The notes under the pieces are model-generated. The model was given only the letters and a program-made list of their open reading frames with translations. It was not told the origin of the DNA and did not search any database. Below are positions 1 through 7,040 of a stretch of 38,476 nucleotides of DNA, piece by piece (position 1 is the stretch's first letter; each line of letters starts with the position of its first letter). Source of the stretch: an uncultured Oscillospiraceae bacterium (GTDB lineage Bacteria; Bacillota; Clostridia; Oscillospirales; Ruminococcaceae); NCBI GenBank assembly GCA_949743955.1, contig CATJVQ010000044.1, positions 1 to 38,476 of the forward strand. Reading direction: 5' to 3'. Made by a program: the position numbers and the translations under genes.

Positions 1-258
1 AAAACCAACGTCAGGAAGTTCATTTCTGTGGTGAAGAAGTACACGGACATGACCCAGCTTGATGCCACCATCCTGCGTGAGTTTGTGGAATAGATCAGGG
101 TGTCCGACACCTACACGACTGACGAACAGCAGAAGCGGGTGAAAATCCGGGAAATTGAGATCGTCTATAACTTCATTGGTACGTTTGATTTTGAGGGAGC
201 GCGGGAGCAATCCCAAACTGCCCAAGACAAAAACAATGCGAAAGTCGGCGCAGCTTAA
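1..258 (+). pseudogene. C-terminal remnant of a large serine recombinase (DUF4368-like tail), with in-frame stop
   Basis: Frame 1 is open from the window edge apart from a TAG at 91-93, and ends at TAA 256-258. The residues on both sides of the TAG read as one domain: a helix ending in ILREFVE before the stop, then IRVSD and a strand ending in IVYNFIGTFDF after it. This pattern is typical of the C-terminal DUF4368 region of large serine recombinases of clostridial integrative elements. The catalytic serine domain lies outside the window, so only the tail can be judged. The internal stop suggests a decayed recombinase and hence a past insertion here. A sequencing error, or a shorter but functional product, is possible. 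Assignment is by sequence memory, not by alignment. Confidence 0.65.
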
Positions 259-270
259 CGCTACGCCGAC
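244..270 (-). terminator. Rho-independent terminator of the reverse rubrerythrin gene
   Basis: The arms 244-254 and 260-270 form an 11-bp hairpin with a 5-nt loop. On the minus-strand RNA the only non-Watson-Crick pair is a G-U. It is followed on the minus strand by a U-rich run (TTTCGCATTGTTTTTG). It lies 77 nt past the rubrerythrin stop codon and overlaps the end of the recombinase remnant. Confidence 0.6.
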
Positions 271-346
271 CCTCGCTTAAAATGTTTTCTTACGTTACCA
301 GCCTATTTTCGCTCCGTCCTTTTTAAACACGCTTAAACACTCGCTC

Positions 347-895
347 TTACTTGCCGAAATACCGGTTGAGAAGCCCCTGGAACGCGCAGCCGTGGCGAGC
401 CTCGTCCTTGCACATCTCGTGGACGGTGTCGTGAATCGCGTCGTAGCCGAGCTCCTTGGCGCGGGTCGCGATCTGCTTCTTGCCGGCGGTCGCGCCGTTT
501 TCAGCGGCGACGCGCAGCTCGAGGTTCTTCTTCGTGGACGTGGTGACAACCTCGCCGAGCAACTCCGCAAACTTCGCGGCATGCTCCGCCTCTTCCCAAG
601 CCGCCTTCTCGTAGTACAGGCCTACCTCGGGATAGCCCTCGCGGTGTGCCTGACGCGCCATGGCCAGATACATGCCGACCTCGGTGCACTCGCCTGTGAA
701 ATTCTGGCGCAGGCCCTCAAGAACCTCCGCGTCAACGTCCTTCGCGACGCCGATGCGGTGCTCGTCGGCCCAGGTCAGGCCGGACGCGCTCTGCTCGCTG
801 AATTTGGACGCGGGAGCGCCGCACTGCGGGCACTTCTCCGGCGCGCTCTCACCCTCATACACATAACCACAAATAGCACAAACAAATTTTTTCAT
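347..895 (-). CDS. Reverse rubrerythrin / NADH peroxidase-type (rubredoxin domain first)
   Basis: The 182-aa protein has an N-terminal rubredoxin-type iron site (C6, C9, C22, C25) followed by a four-helix diiron domain with Glu/His-rich helices ([36 protein letters not shown]). This domain order, rubredoxin before diiron, is the reverse of classical rubrerythrin and marks the family of clostridial reverse rubrerythrins that reduce hydrogen peroxide with NADH-derived electrons in the cytoplasm. The start is set by GGAGGAAC ten bases upstream of ATG 895. The gene is monocistronic: it has its own promoter at 974-1002, its own terminator at 244-270, and a possible PerR-like operator in its leader. 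A classical rubrerythrin lies at 24387-24923. Confidence 0.93.
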   Translation of the reverse strand: MKKFVCAICGYVYEGESAPEKCPQCGAPASKFSEQSASGLTWADEHRIGVAKDVDAEVLEGLRQNFTGECTEVGMYLAMARQAHREGYPEVGLYYEKAAWEEAEHAAKFAELLGEVVTTSTKKNLELRVAAENGATAGKKQIATRAKELGYDAIHDTVHEMCKDEARHGCAFQGLLNRYFGK

Positions 896-932
896 GCTGG
901 TTCCTCCTTCATTTTACTGTTTTTCACTCGTC

Positions 933-947
933 TTTTATTGATTATCA
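933..947 (-). promoter_or_regulatory. Possible PerR/Fur-type box in the reverse rubrerythrin leader
   Basis: Read on the minus strand, the 15-mer TGATAATCAATAAAA matches the PerR box TTATAATNATTATAA at 11 of 14 defined positions. It lies between the predicted transcription start and the ribosome site, where a bound repressor could block transcription. Peroxide-stress regulation by PerR is known for rubrerythrins of clostridia, so the placement makes sense. The match is AT-rich and could arise by chance. Confidence 0.35.
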
Positions 948-973
948 CTTTGAAAACAACCGAACTGTTTTAA

Positions 974-1002
974 ATTATACCATGAGAGTACAGTTCCGTC
1001 AA
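974..1002 (-). promoter_or_regulatory. Sigma-A promoter for the reverse rubrerythrin
   Basis: On the minus strand TTGACG (997-1002) is separated by 17 bases from a consensus TATAAT (974-979). It points into the gene starting at 895, giving a leader of about 70 nt. Confidence 0.75.
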
Positions 1003-1098
1003 TCAAAATCCGTATAAAAATCCTGACAACTTTTCCTCAGATAATTTTAATTATTTTGGCAAAATAGTCCATCAATATTTCCGATTTCTGCAAAGCGA

Positions 1099-1127
1099 TT
1101 GACGGCTGAATCAATTTGGATTATACT
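1099..1127 (+). promoter_or_regulatory. Sigma-A promoter of the znuACB operon
   Basis: TTGACG (1099-1104), 17-bp spacer, TATACT (1122-1127). It lies about 58 bp before the znuA start codon. No convincing Zur or MntR/TroR box was found around it. Confidence 0.7.
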
Positions 1128-1184
1128 CATCTTTGACTTATTCAGAATCTGTAGACTGTATATTTTAATAAGGAAACCAAACGC

Positions 1185-2102
1185 ATGAAATGGAAAAAAC
1201 TCTGGCTGCCCGCCCTTCTGCTCATACTGCTGGCGGGCTGCCATGCACGCCATATGCCGCGGGAGAATAGCAGCCGCCTCCTCATCGTTACGACGCTTTT
1301 CCCGCAATACGATTTCGCCCGCCAGATCGCGGGAGAATATGCCGATGTAACATTGCTCCTCCCGCCCGGCACGGAGAGCCACACGTTCGAGCCGACCCCG
1401 GCGGATATCGCGTGCATCGGGGAGGCGGATCTGTTCGTCTACACAGGGGACGCTATGGAGCCCTGGGCGGCGCGCATCCTGGAGACAGTGCCGGTGCGGA
1501 GCGTGGACCTCTCGGCGTGCGTTCCGCTCCATGAGGAGGAGCACGATCACGGCCACGATCACGGCGGTGTGGATCCGCATATCTGGACAAGCCCGCAGAA
1601 CGCCCGGCGGATGGCGCGCTCCCTCGCGGACGCGCTCTGCGAGGCGGACAGCCTCCACGCCGAGGAGTACCACCGCCGGGCGGACGCCTACGACGAGGAA
1701 CTCGCCCGGCTTGACGAGACCTTCCATGAGATCGTGGACGGGGCCGGACGGAATGAACTCATCTTCGGGGGGCGTTTCGCCCTGCACTACTTCACGGAGG
1801 AATACGGTCTCACCCCCTTAAGCGCCTACGACTCCTGCTCGGAGGAGGCGGAACCGAGCGCCAGAGCGGTGGCGCGCCTCATCGACCATGTGCGGGAGGA
1901 ACGGATCCCGGTCATTTACTATGAGGAATTGACAGATCCGCGGGTCGCGCGCGTCATCTGCGAGGAGACGGGGGCCAGGCTCCGCCTGTTCCACTCCTGC
2001 CACAACGTCTCGCGCGAGGAGCTGCGGCAGGGCGTGACGTATCTTTCCCTGATGCGGCAGAACGCCGCGTATCTCAGAGAGGGGCTGTATGAATGGCTTT
2101 AA
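1185..2102 (+). CDS. znuA: Zinc/manganese ABC transporter substrate-binding lipoprotein (ZnuA/TroA family)
   Basis: The 305-aa protein has a lipoprotein signal (LLILLAGC, lipid-anchor Cys19) and the fold signatures of cluster A-I metal-binding proteins: the strand TTLFPQYDF near the start, His66 in the ESHTFEP segment, a His/Glu/Asp-rich loop at residues 116-126, and DPHIW (His132). The His-rich loop favours zinc over manganese as ligand. It would be anchored outside the membrane and hand metal to the permease. AAGGA at 1170-1174 supports ATG 1185. It overlaps the ATPase gene by 10 bp, so the three genes form one operon. The exact metal is inferred. Confidence 0.9.
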   Translation: MKWKKLWLPALLLILLAGCHARHMPRENSSRLLIVTTLFPQYDFARQIAGEYADVTLLLPPGTESHTFEPTPADIACIGEADLFVYTGDAMEPWAARILETVPVRSVDLSACVPLHEEEHDHGHDHGGVDPHIWTSPQNARRMARSLADALCEADSLHAEEYHRRADAYDEELARLDETFHEIVDGAGRNELIFGGRFALHYFTEEYGLTPLSAYDSCSEEAEPSARAVARLIDHVREERIPVIYYEELTDPRVARVICEETGARLRLFHSCHNVSREELRQGVTYLSLMRQNAAYLREGLYEWL

Positions 2103-2809
2103 TCACGTGCCGGGACGTCAGTCTCCGGTATGAAAATACCGTCGCGGTGGGGCATGTCTCGTTCACTGTGTCCGAGGGGGAGCGGCTGTACATCGTGGGG
2201 GAAAACGGCTCCGGCAAATCGACACTGCTCCTCGGCCTCCTAGGGCTGATGCAGCCCTTTGCCGGGGAAATCGCCTACAGCGAGGATCTGCGCCGCGACG
2301 AAATCGGTTTTCTCCCGCAGCAGACACCGGTGCAGCGGGACTTTCCCGCGGCAGTGCGCGAGGTAGTGCTTTCGGGATGCCTCGGCCGGTGCGGGATGCG
2401 CCCGTTTTACAGCGCCGCCGACCGGAAGCGCTGCCAGGAGAGCATGCGGCGCCTCGGGATCGAAGCGCTCGCGCGCCGCTCCTTCCGGGAGCTCTCGGGC
2501 GGGCAGCAGCAGCGCGTATTGCTTGCGCGGGCGCTGTGCGCGACCACTAAGCTCCTCCTGCTCGACGAACCGGCCACAGGCCTCGACCCCATCGTGACAG
2601 CCGAGCTGTATGCGGCGGTAGATGAGCTGAACCGGCGCGATCGCGTGGCCGTGGTGATGGTGTCCCATGATATAGCGGCCGCTGTCCGGGGCGGCGGGCA
2701 GATTCTCCAGCTCGATTCCCACCAGGGCGCGGCCTATTACGGCCCCGCCGCGGACTATCCCGCCTCCGCCGCCGGGAAAAAGCTGATGGGAGGCTTCCGG
2801 CATGACTGA
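2093..2809 (+). CDS. znuC: Metal ABC transporter ATP-binding protein (ZnuC type)
   Basis: The 238-aa ATPase has Walker A GENGSGKST (36-44), Q-loop around FLPQQ (73-77), signature LSGGQ (134-138), Walker B LLLLDEP (154-160) and switch His192 (VSHD). It matches the usual size of ATPases of metal uptake transporters and would drive import by the ZnuB-type permease. It overlaps the binding-protein gene by 10 bp and the permease gene by 8 bp, which implies translational coupling. Its ribosome site (GAGAGGGG) lies inside the end of znuA. Confidence 0.93.
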   Translation: MALITCRDVSLRYENTVAVGHVSFTVSEGERLYIVGENGSGKSTLLLGLLGLMQPFAGEIAYSEDLRRDEIGFLPQQTPVQRDFPAAVREVVLSGCLGRCGMRPFYSAADRKRCQESMRRLGIEALARRSFRELSGGQQQRVLLARALCATTKLLLLDEPATGLDPIVTAELYAAVDELNRRDRVAVVMVSHDIAAAVRGGGQILQLDSHQGAAYYGPAADYPASAAGKKLMGGFRHD

Positions 2810-3638
2810 ACTCTTTTCCCTGTTTTCCTATGGATTTATGGTGCGCGCCCTCATCGTCGGATCGTTGACAGCGCTGTGCGCGTCGCTGTTGGGGGTCAGC
2901 CTTGTACTCAAGCGCTTCTCGATGATTGGCGACGGGCTCTCCCATGTCGGCTTCGGCGCGATGAGCGCGGCCATGGCCCTCGGCGCGGCCCCGCTGCCGG
3001 TCGCGGCGCCCGTTGTCATTCTGACAGCGTTTCTGCTCCTGCGGGTGAGCGAAAGCCGCAAAATCCACGGCGACGCCGCCATCGCCCTTGTCTCGAGCAG
3101 CGCGCTCGCATTCGGCGTCATCGCCGCGAGCCTCTCCTCGGGGATGAACGCCGACGTCAACAGCTATCTGTTCGGCAGCGTTCTGGCCATGAGCCGGGGG
3201 GACGTGGTGCTCAGTGTCCTGCTCGCGGCGGGCGTGCTGATCGTCTTCGCCGCTTTCTATCACAAGATCTTCGCCGTCACGTTCGATGAACGCTTCGCCG
3301 CCGCGACAGGCGTGCATGTCCGCCGCTGCAACCTTCTCCTTGCCCTGCTGACAGCGATCACCATCGTTGTGGGCATGCGCATCATGGGCGCGATGCTCAT
3401 CTCCGCCCTCATCATCTTCCCGCCGCTGACCGCTATGCGCCTTTTTCGCAGCTTCCGGGGCGTAGTGCTGTGCGCGGCGGGTGTGTCGGTGGGAGCGTTC
3501 CTGTGCGGACTTTTCGCGTCCTACTGGTTCTCCATCCCGGCGGGAGCCAGCGTTGTGGCGGCCAACCTTGTACTGTTCGTCCTGTTCTGGGCAGCGGGCG
3601 CGATACGTACCCGCCTGGAATACAGGAAACACAGCTAA
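2802..3638 (+). CDS. znuB: Metal ABC transporter permease (ZnuB, ABC-3 family)
   Basis: The 278-aa membrane protein has about eight hydrophobic segments. It carries the ABC-3 landmark GDGLSHVGFGAMS (around residues 43-55), where a His sits early in the chain, and the conserved late segment MGAMLISALIIFPPLTAMRL. It forms the channel for the ZnuA-type lipoprotein and ZnuC-type ATPase encoded just upstream. The start is supported by GGGAGG eight bases before ATG 2802. Uridine kinase follows 37 bp later with its own ribosome site and no terminator between them. Confidence 0.92.
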   Translation: MTELFSLFSYGFMVRALIVGSLTALCASLLGVSLVLKRFSMIGDGLSHVGFGAMSAAMALGAAPLPVAAPVVILTAFLLLRVSESRKIHGDAAIALVSSSALAFGVIAASLSSGMNADVNSYLFGSVLAMSRGDVVLSVLLAAGVLIVFAAFYHKIFAVTFDERFAAATGVHVRRCNLLLALLTAITIVVGMRIMGAMLISALIIFPPLTAMRLFRSFRGVVLCAAGVSVGAFLCGLFASYWFSIPAGASVVAANLVLFVLFWAAGAIRTRLEYRKHS

Positions 3639-3675
3639 CGGCAGAACAGCCGAATGACAAAAGGAGGGATCCCCG

Positions 3676-4296
3676 ATGAAGGTCATGACCATTGGCATCG
3701 CCGGCGGGACGGGCAGCGGAAAAACGACGCTCACCCGCCGCCTGTGCGAACGCTTCGGCAACGACGTCAGCGTCGTCTATCACGACAACTACTACAAGGC
3801 TCACGACGAACTGACCTATGACGAGCGCTCCCGCCTCAACTACGATCACCCCGACGCGTTTGATACCGGCTTGATGATCGAGCATCTGCGGCGGCTGCGC
3901 GCGGGGGAAAGCGTCCTCTGCCCGGTGTACGATTACTGCCAGCACAACCGCTCGTCCGAGACGGTTGAAATCTGCCCCACGAAGGTGGTCATCGTCGAGG
4001 GGATTTTGCTCTTTGCGTCGGAAGAGATCCGTTCCCTGCTCGACATCAAGATTTTCGTCGATACGGACGCAGATGTGCGCATCCTGCGCCGCATTCAGCG
4101 CGACGTACAGGAGCGGGGGCGCAGCCTCGATTCCGTTGTGAACCAGTACCTCCGGACAGTAAAGCCCATGCACGAGCAGTTCGTCGAGCCCTCCAAGCGC
4201 TATGCGGACATCATCGTGCTCGAGGGCGGGCACAACCTCGTCGCGCTCGACATGATTATGCAGCGCATCGCGCATCATGTGGAGAGCGGGGAATGA
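3676..4296 (+). CDS. udk: Uridine kinase
   Basis: The 206-aa protein has the P-loop GGTGSGKT (10-17), the YHDNYYK segment that follows the first helix, NYDHPDAFD (substrate-binding region), the YDYCQHNR motif, and the VIVEGILLF Walker-B-like strand. These define uridine/cytidine kinase of the pyrimidine salvage pathway, which phosphorylates uridine to UMP in the cytoplasm. Length is typical. AAAGGAGG precedes ATG 3676. It may be co-transcribed with the metal transporter, although no functional link is evident. Confidence 0.93.
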   Translation: MKVMTIGIAGGTGSGKTTLTRRLCERFGNDVSVVYHDNYYKAHDELTYDERSRLNYDHPDAFDTGLMIEHLRRLRAGESVLCPVYDYCQHNRSSETVEICPTKVVIVEGILLFASEEIRSLLDIKIFVDTDADVRILRRIQRDVQERGRSLDSVVNQYLRTVKPMHEQFVEPSKRYADIIVLEGGHNLVALDMIMQRIAHHVESGE

Positions 4297-4350
4297 ACGC
4301 GCCGCCGGGGCATGGATGTTTTGCGGGAAGAGCGGTAAATTGAAATTTAA

Positions 4351-4365
4351 GGATAAGATTTATCC
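4351..4365. promoter_or_regulatory. 15-bp palindrome in front of the acetyltransferase gene
   Basis: GGATAA-GAT-TTATCC is a perfect 6-bp inverted repeat with a 3-bp centre. It lies immediately 5' of the ribosome site (AGGAG, 4370-4374) of the gene at 4381. It could be an operator or a small leader hairpin. No regulator is assigned. Confidence 0.35.
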
Positions 4366-4380
4366 CAGCAGGAGTGGACT

Positions 4381-4821
4381 ATGCAGATCAAAATGATTGC
4401 GCCGTCGGATAAGCTGTGGGACAAAGTGGCGGAATACGCCGGAAACTGTTCCTGGCGGGCCGGAAAGTCTCTGGCTGCTGAAATGAGAAGCTGTTCCTTT
4501 ACCGACTGGGAACGGGTGATCGCCTGCGTGGAGGGCGAAGAGATCTGCGGCTACTGCACGGCCGCAAAAAGGGACTGCATCGCCGGTGTCCCCTATACCC
4601 CCTACATCGGGTATGTCTTTGTCGGAGAACCGTACAGAGGGAAGCGGCTCAGCCAGCGGATGATCGAGTTCGCCATGCGCTATCTCAAATCCGCCGGCTT
4701 TGACAGGGTACATATCGTCAGCGATCACGAGAATTTATACGAAAAGTATGGGTTTGCGGTGATCGACAGAAAGATGGCTCCGTGGGGAGAAATCGAAAAA
4801 ATTTATATGCAGAGGCTGTAA
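4381..4821 (+). CDS. GNAT-family N-acetyltransferase
   Basis: The 146-aa protein has the GNAT core. A central strand (YIGYVFVGEPYRGKRLSQRMIEFAMRYL, about residues 79-106) contains the R/Q-x-x-G-x-G/A-like acetyl-CoA pyrophosphate loop, here YRGKRLS, followed by a helix. Later come HIVSDHEN and the YEKYGF motif near the end. Its substrate cannot be read from sequence. The start ATG 4381 has AGGAG seven bases upstream. It is followed by a strong bidirectional terminator, so it ends the plus-strand run that begins with znuA. Confidence 0.85.
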   Translation: MQIKMIAPSDKLWDKVAEYAGNCSWRAGKSLAAEMRSCSFTDWERVIACVEGEEICGYCTAAKRDCIAGVPYTPYIGYVFVGEPYRGKRLSQRMIEFAMRYLKSAGFDRVHIVSDHENLYEKYGFAVIDRKMAPWGEIEKIYMQRL

Positions 4822-4840
4822 ACGAAACGCACTGTCACAA

Positions 4841-4882
4841 AAAACGGGCGGGACAGACCATTCGGTTTGTCCCGCCCGTTTT
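4841..4882. terminator. Strong bidirectional terminator between acetyltransferase and htrA
   Basis: Nineteen-bp arms (4841-4859 and 4864-4882) with a 4-nt loop and a single G-U mismatch. The GC core (ACGGGCGGGACA) is flanked by A-runs on one side and T-runs on the other, so it can serve both the plus-strand gene ending at 4821 and the minus-strand gene ending at 4940. Confidence 0.9.
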
Positions 4883-4939
4883 ATCCTCTGTTTTTTATCG
4901 ATCACCGCCCTCGCTTCCCATTTTTATATTCAATCCCGA

Positions 4940-6172
4940 CTATTTTTCGTCCGGGATGTTTTCGCCGAGCACCGCTGTCAGGGTGAGCTCCTCGCCGTCG
5001 CGCAGAACACGGATGGTGACACTCTTCCCCGCGCCGCACGCCTTAACCGCGTCGCTGAACTGTGCCGCCGAGGCGATGTCCTTCCCGTCCGCGGAGAGGA
5101 TGCAGTCCCCGGTCTTGAGCCCCGCTGTCTGCGCGGGGGATCCGTTCTCAACAGAGGCGATGTAGACGCCCATCTGCGGGACACGGTAGAGGAACGCCGT
5201 CTGTGTATCCTGGATATCGAGGGTCGAGACACCCAGATACCCGCGCCCGGTGACGTACCCGCTCTCGATAAGGTCGCTGATGACGGGTTTGGCCAGATCG
5301 ATAGGGATAGCGTACCCCAACCCTTCGACACCTGTCCCCGCACTCTTCGCGGAGACGATGCCAATAAGCTGCCCCCTCGCGTTAAAGAGTCCGCCGCCGG
5401 AGTTGCCCTGATTGATGGCCGCGTTTGTCTGTAAGACTGTGTGGGTCTGGCCGTCGATGGTGATCTCACGGTTGAGGGCACTGATGATGCCGTTCGTCAC
5501 CGTACCGCCCAGTTCGCCGAGCGGATTGCCGATGGCAATGGCCTCGTCGCCGACCTGCAAAGTATCCGAGGAGCCCAGAGCCGCCGCCGGGAGGTTCTGC
5601 GCGTCGATCTTAATGACAGCCAGGTCTGTCTGTGCGTCCGTCCCCACCAGCTCCGCCGGGTAGGAGGTGCCGTCCTTGAGGCGGACGGTCACGGAATTCG
5701 CATCCTCCACGACGTGGTTGTTAGTGACGATGTATCCGTCGTTCGAGATGATGACGCCGCTGCCCGCGCCGGTGCCGGAATACTGCCGCATGGAGCGTGT
5801 GTCGATGCCGGTGACTTCCGTGGTGATCTCCACCACCGTGTTCCCCACGTTCTGCACAATCTGGGATACGCTGAGCGTGTTCCCGTCCTCCGTGCCAGAC
5901 AGGCTGGGCAGGATGCTCTTATCCTCGCCGCTGCCCGACGGCGCGGCAATGGGTTCGGACTGTGAAGGAGCGCTGCCCTCAGCCTGTGCACTGTTGAGGC
6001 TGACGGCGAGCATCCCGCCGCCGAAGCCAAGCACACCCGAGGCCACCACGCCGCCGCACATCAGCAGCGCGGCCGCACGCCGGGAGAGCGCCGGACTTCT
6101 TTTTTTTGTGGGCGGCGTCTGCATAGGCGCTTCGTTCGTTTCGTTCATATGGCTATAGTAATTTTCCATCAT
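4940..6172 (-). CDS. HtrA/DegP-type serine protease with PDZ domain, membrane-anchored
   Basis: From ATG 6172 the protein has 410 aa: a cytoplasmic tail, one membrane span (about 33-58), a low-complexity Ser/Pro/Glu linker, a trypsin-like domain with His153 (TNNHVVE), Asp183 (QTDLAVI) and Ser258 (QGNSGGG), and a PDZ domain at about 310-400. HtrA proteases degrade misfolded proteins at the outer face of the membrane under envelope stress. Translation can be read from ATG 6214, but AGGAGGG lies seven bases before the double ATG at 6172/6169, so the shorter start is chosen. It stands alone on the minus strand and shares the 4841-4882 terminator. Confidence 0.93.
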   Translation of the reverse strand: MMENYYSHMNETNEAPMQTPPTKKRSPALSRRAAALLMCGGVVASGVLGFGGGMLAVSLNSAQAEGSAPSQSEPIAAPSGSGEDKSILPSLSGTEDGNTLSVSQIVQNVGNTVVEITTEVTGIDTRSMRQYSGTGAGSGVIISNDGYIVTNNHVVEDANSVTVRLKDGTSYPAELVGTDAQTDLAVIKIDAQNLPAAALGSSDTLQVGDEAIAIGNPLGELGGTVTNGIISALNREITIDGQTHTVLQTNAAINQGNSGGGLFNARGQLIGIVSAKSAGTGVEGLGYAIPIDLAKPVISDLIESGYVTGRGYLGVSTLDIQDTQTAFLYRVPQMGVYIASVENGSPAQTAGLKTGDCILSADGKDIASAAQFSDAVKACGAGKSVTIRVLRDGEELTLTAVLGENIPDEK

Positions 6173-6455
6173 AGAAAAACCCTCCTGTTTCATTTGTCTC
6201 TGTCCATCTGACAAGGACTATGATACCGCAGAGTTTTCGCATGCGTTTGAATAAAACAAGAAGGTTTTTCAGATTTTATTTTTCATTTCTTTGACCTTTT
6301 TGAACGAACTGAGACCGGCTCATGAAATGTTTTTACTATTCATCTTCTGTTCAAAATCATAAAAAAATGAACCGCCCTCCCTATACGCCATGCGTTTACC
6401 GGACGGCCCGATCCCCAATGAAGAAAATGTCGAAAATGGAAATAAAAAGCAGAAA
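6173..6455. other. Intergenic region upstream of htrA
   Basis: This stretch holds the htrA ribosome site and leader, then AT-rich DNA up to the cold-shock gene terminator. No conserved ORF or RNA gene was found. A TATCAT that could serve as an htrA -10 lies near 6219-6224, but no good -35 stands at the right distance. Confidence 0.4.
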
Positions 6456-6484
6456 ACCCGGTTCCGCATGGAGCGGAACCGGGT
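6456..6484 (-). terminator. Terminator of the cold-shock protein gene
   Basis: Twelve-bp GC-rich arms (6456-6467, 6473-6484) with a 5-nt loop. On the minus strand they are followed by TTTTCTGCTTTTT. It begins 13 nt after the stop of the cold-shock gene. Confidence 0.88.
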
Positions 6485-6497
6485 CTCTTAGGTATGC

Positions 6498-6710
6498 TTA
6501 CTGCGGGCAGACGTTCACCGCACGCATTTTCGCAGAATTCTTCGGGTCCGGCTCGGTCTCGAAGGTGACCTTCTGGCCCTCGTTCAGAGTCTTGAAGCCC
6601 TCAGTCTGGATAGCGGAGAAATGCACGAATACGTCCTCGCCGCCATCGTCATTGGAAATAAATCCATACCCTTTTTCTGCGTTAAACCACTTCACTGTCC
6701 CGTTGCTCAT
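6498..6710 (-). CDS. Cold-shock domain protein (CspA family)
   Basis: The 70-aa protein is a single cold-shock domain with RNP1 KGYGFI (13-18) and RNP2 VFVHF (27-31), plus the opening [11 protein letters not shown]. Such proteins bind single-stranded RNA and DNA and act as RNA chaperones. The length is normal, and GGGAGG lies just upstream of ATG 6710. It is a single-gene unit with its own promoter, a long structured leader and a terminator, the arrangement common for cold-induced csp genes. Confidence 0.96.
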   Translation of the reverse strand: MSNGTVKWFNAEKGYGFISNDDGGEDVFVHFSAIQTEGFKTLNEGQKVTFETEPDPKNSAKMRAVNVCPQ

Positions 6711-6891
6711 AGATATGCCTCCCTAAAATTAGTTCTTCCGCCGCACCGCCGGTCACCCAGTGGAAACCGAAAATAAAAAATCCCACAGCTTCGTAAACCA
6801 TCAATGAACAATGGACTTACAGAAACTGTGAGTTCAATTGGTACATGCAGAATACAATTATTATAGTAGCATACCCTCCCTGCCTTGTCAA
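6711..6891 (-). promoter_or_regulatory. Promoter and long structured 5' leader of the cold-shock gene
   Basis: On the minus strand TTGACA (6886-6891) stands 17 bp before TACTAT (6863-6868), which overlaps a TATAAT (6860-6865). Transcription would start near 6855 and give a leader of about 145 nt. Within it 6784-6830 folds into a three-step hairpin: CACAG/CTGTG, GTAA/TTAC and CCAT/ATGG, separated by internal loops. Long leaders of this kind act as temperature-sensing structures in known csp mRNAs. The same role here is inferred. Confidence 0.55.
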
Positions 6892-6999
6892 TCTTTTTTT
6901 CAAGTTTAACAAAACTTTTTCTATTCCCACATAAACAGCAGGATATTTTCTCTCACCATACAGCAAATTGTCCTCTCTCCGCAGACATTCCCCCTATAA

Positions 7000-7031
7000 G
7001 GACAGCGCCGTTTTTCCTTCCGGCGCTGTCC
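7000..7031 (-). terminator. Hairpin after the Gfo/Idh/MocA gene
   Basis: Perfect 11-bp arms (7000-7010, 7021-7031) with a 10-nt loop, ten bases past the stop of the minus-strand gene at 7041. The downstream T-run is weak (TTATAGG), so it may stabilise the 3' end rather than terminate strongly. Confidence 0.6.
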
Positions 7032-7040
7032 CGTTCTGTT

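Noticed and set aside
2547-3761. Long minus-strand open frame across znuC-znuB-udk (404 aa)
   Set aside because: It lies opposite three well-supported genes, is rich in Arg/His/Asp typical of antisense reading of GC-rich code, and has no ribosome site or recognisable domain.
6265-6295. Weak third copy of the shared upstream element before htrA (minus strand)
   Set aside because: Only ATGAAA and AATCTG align, and only with a 2-bp gap, in very AT-rich DNA.
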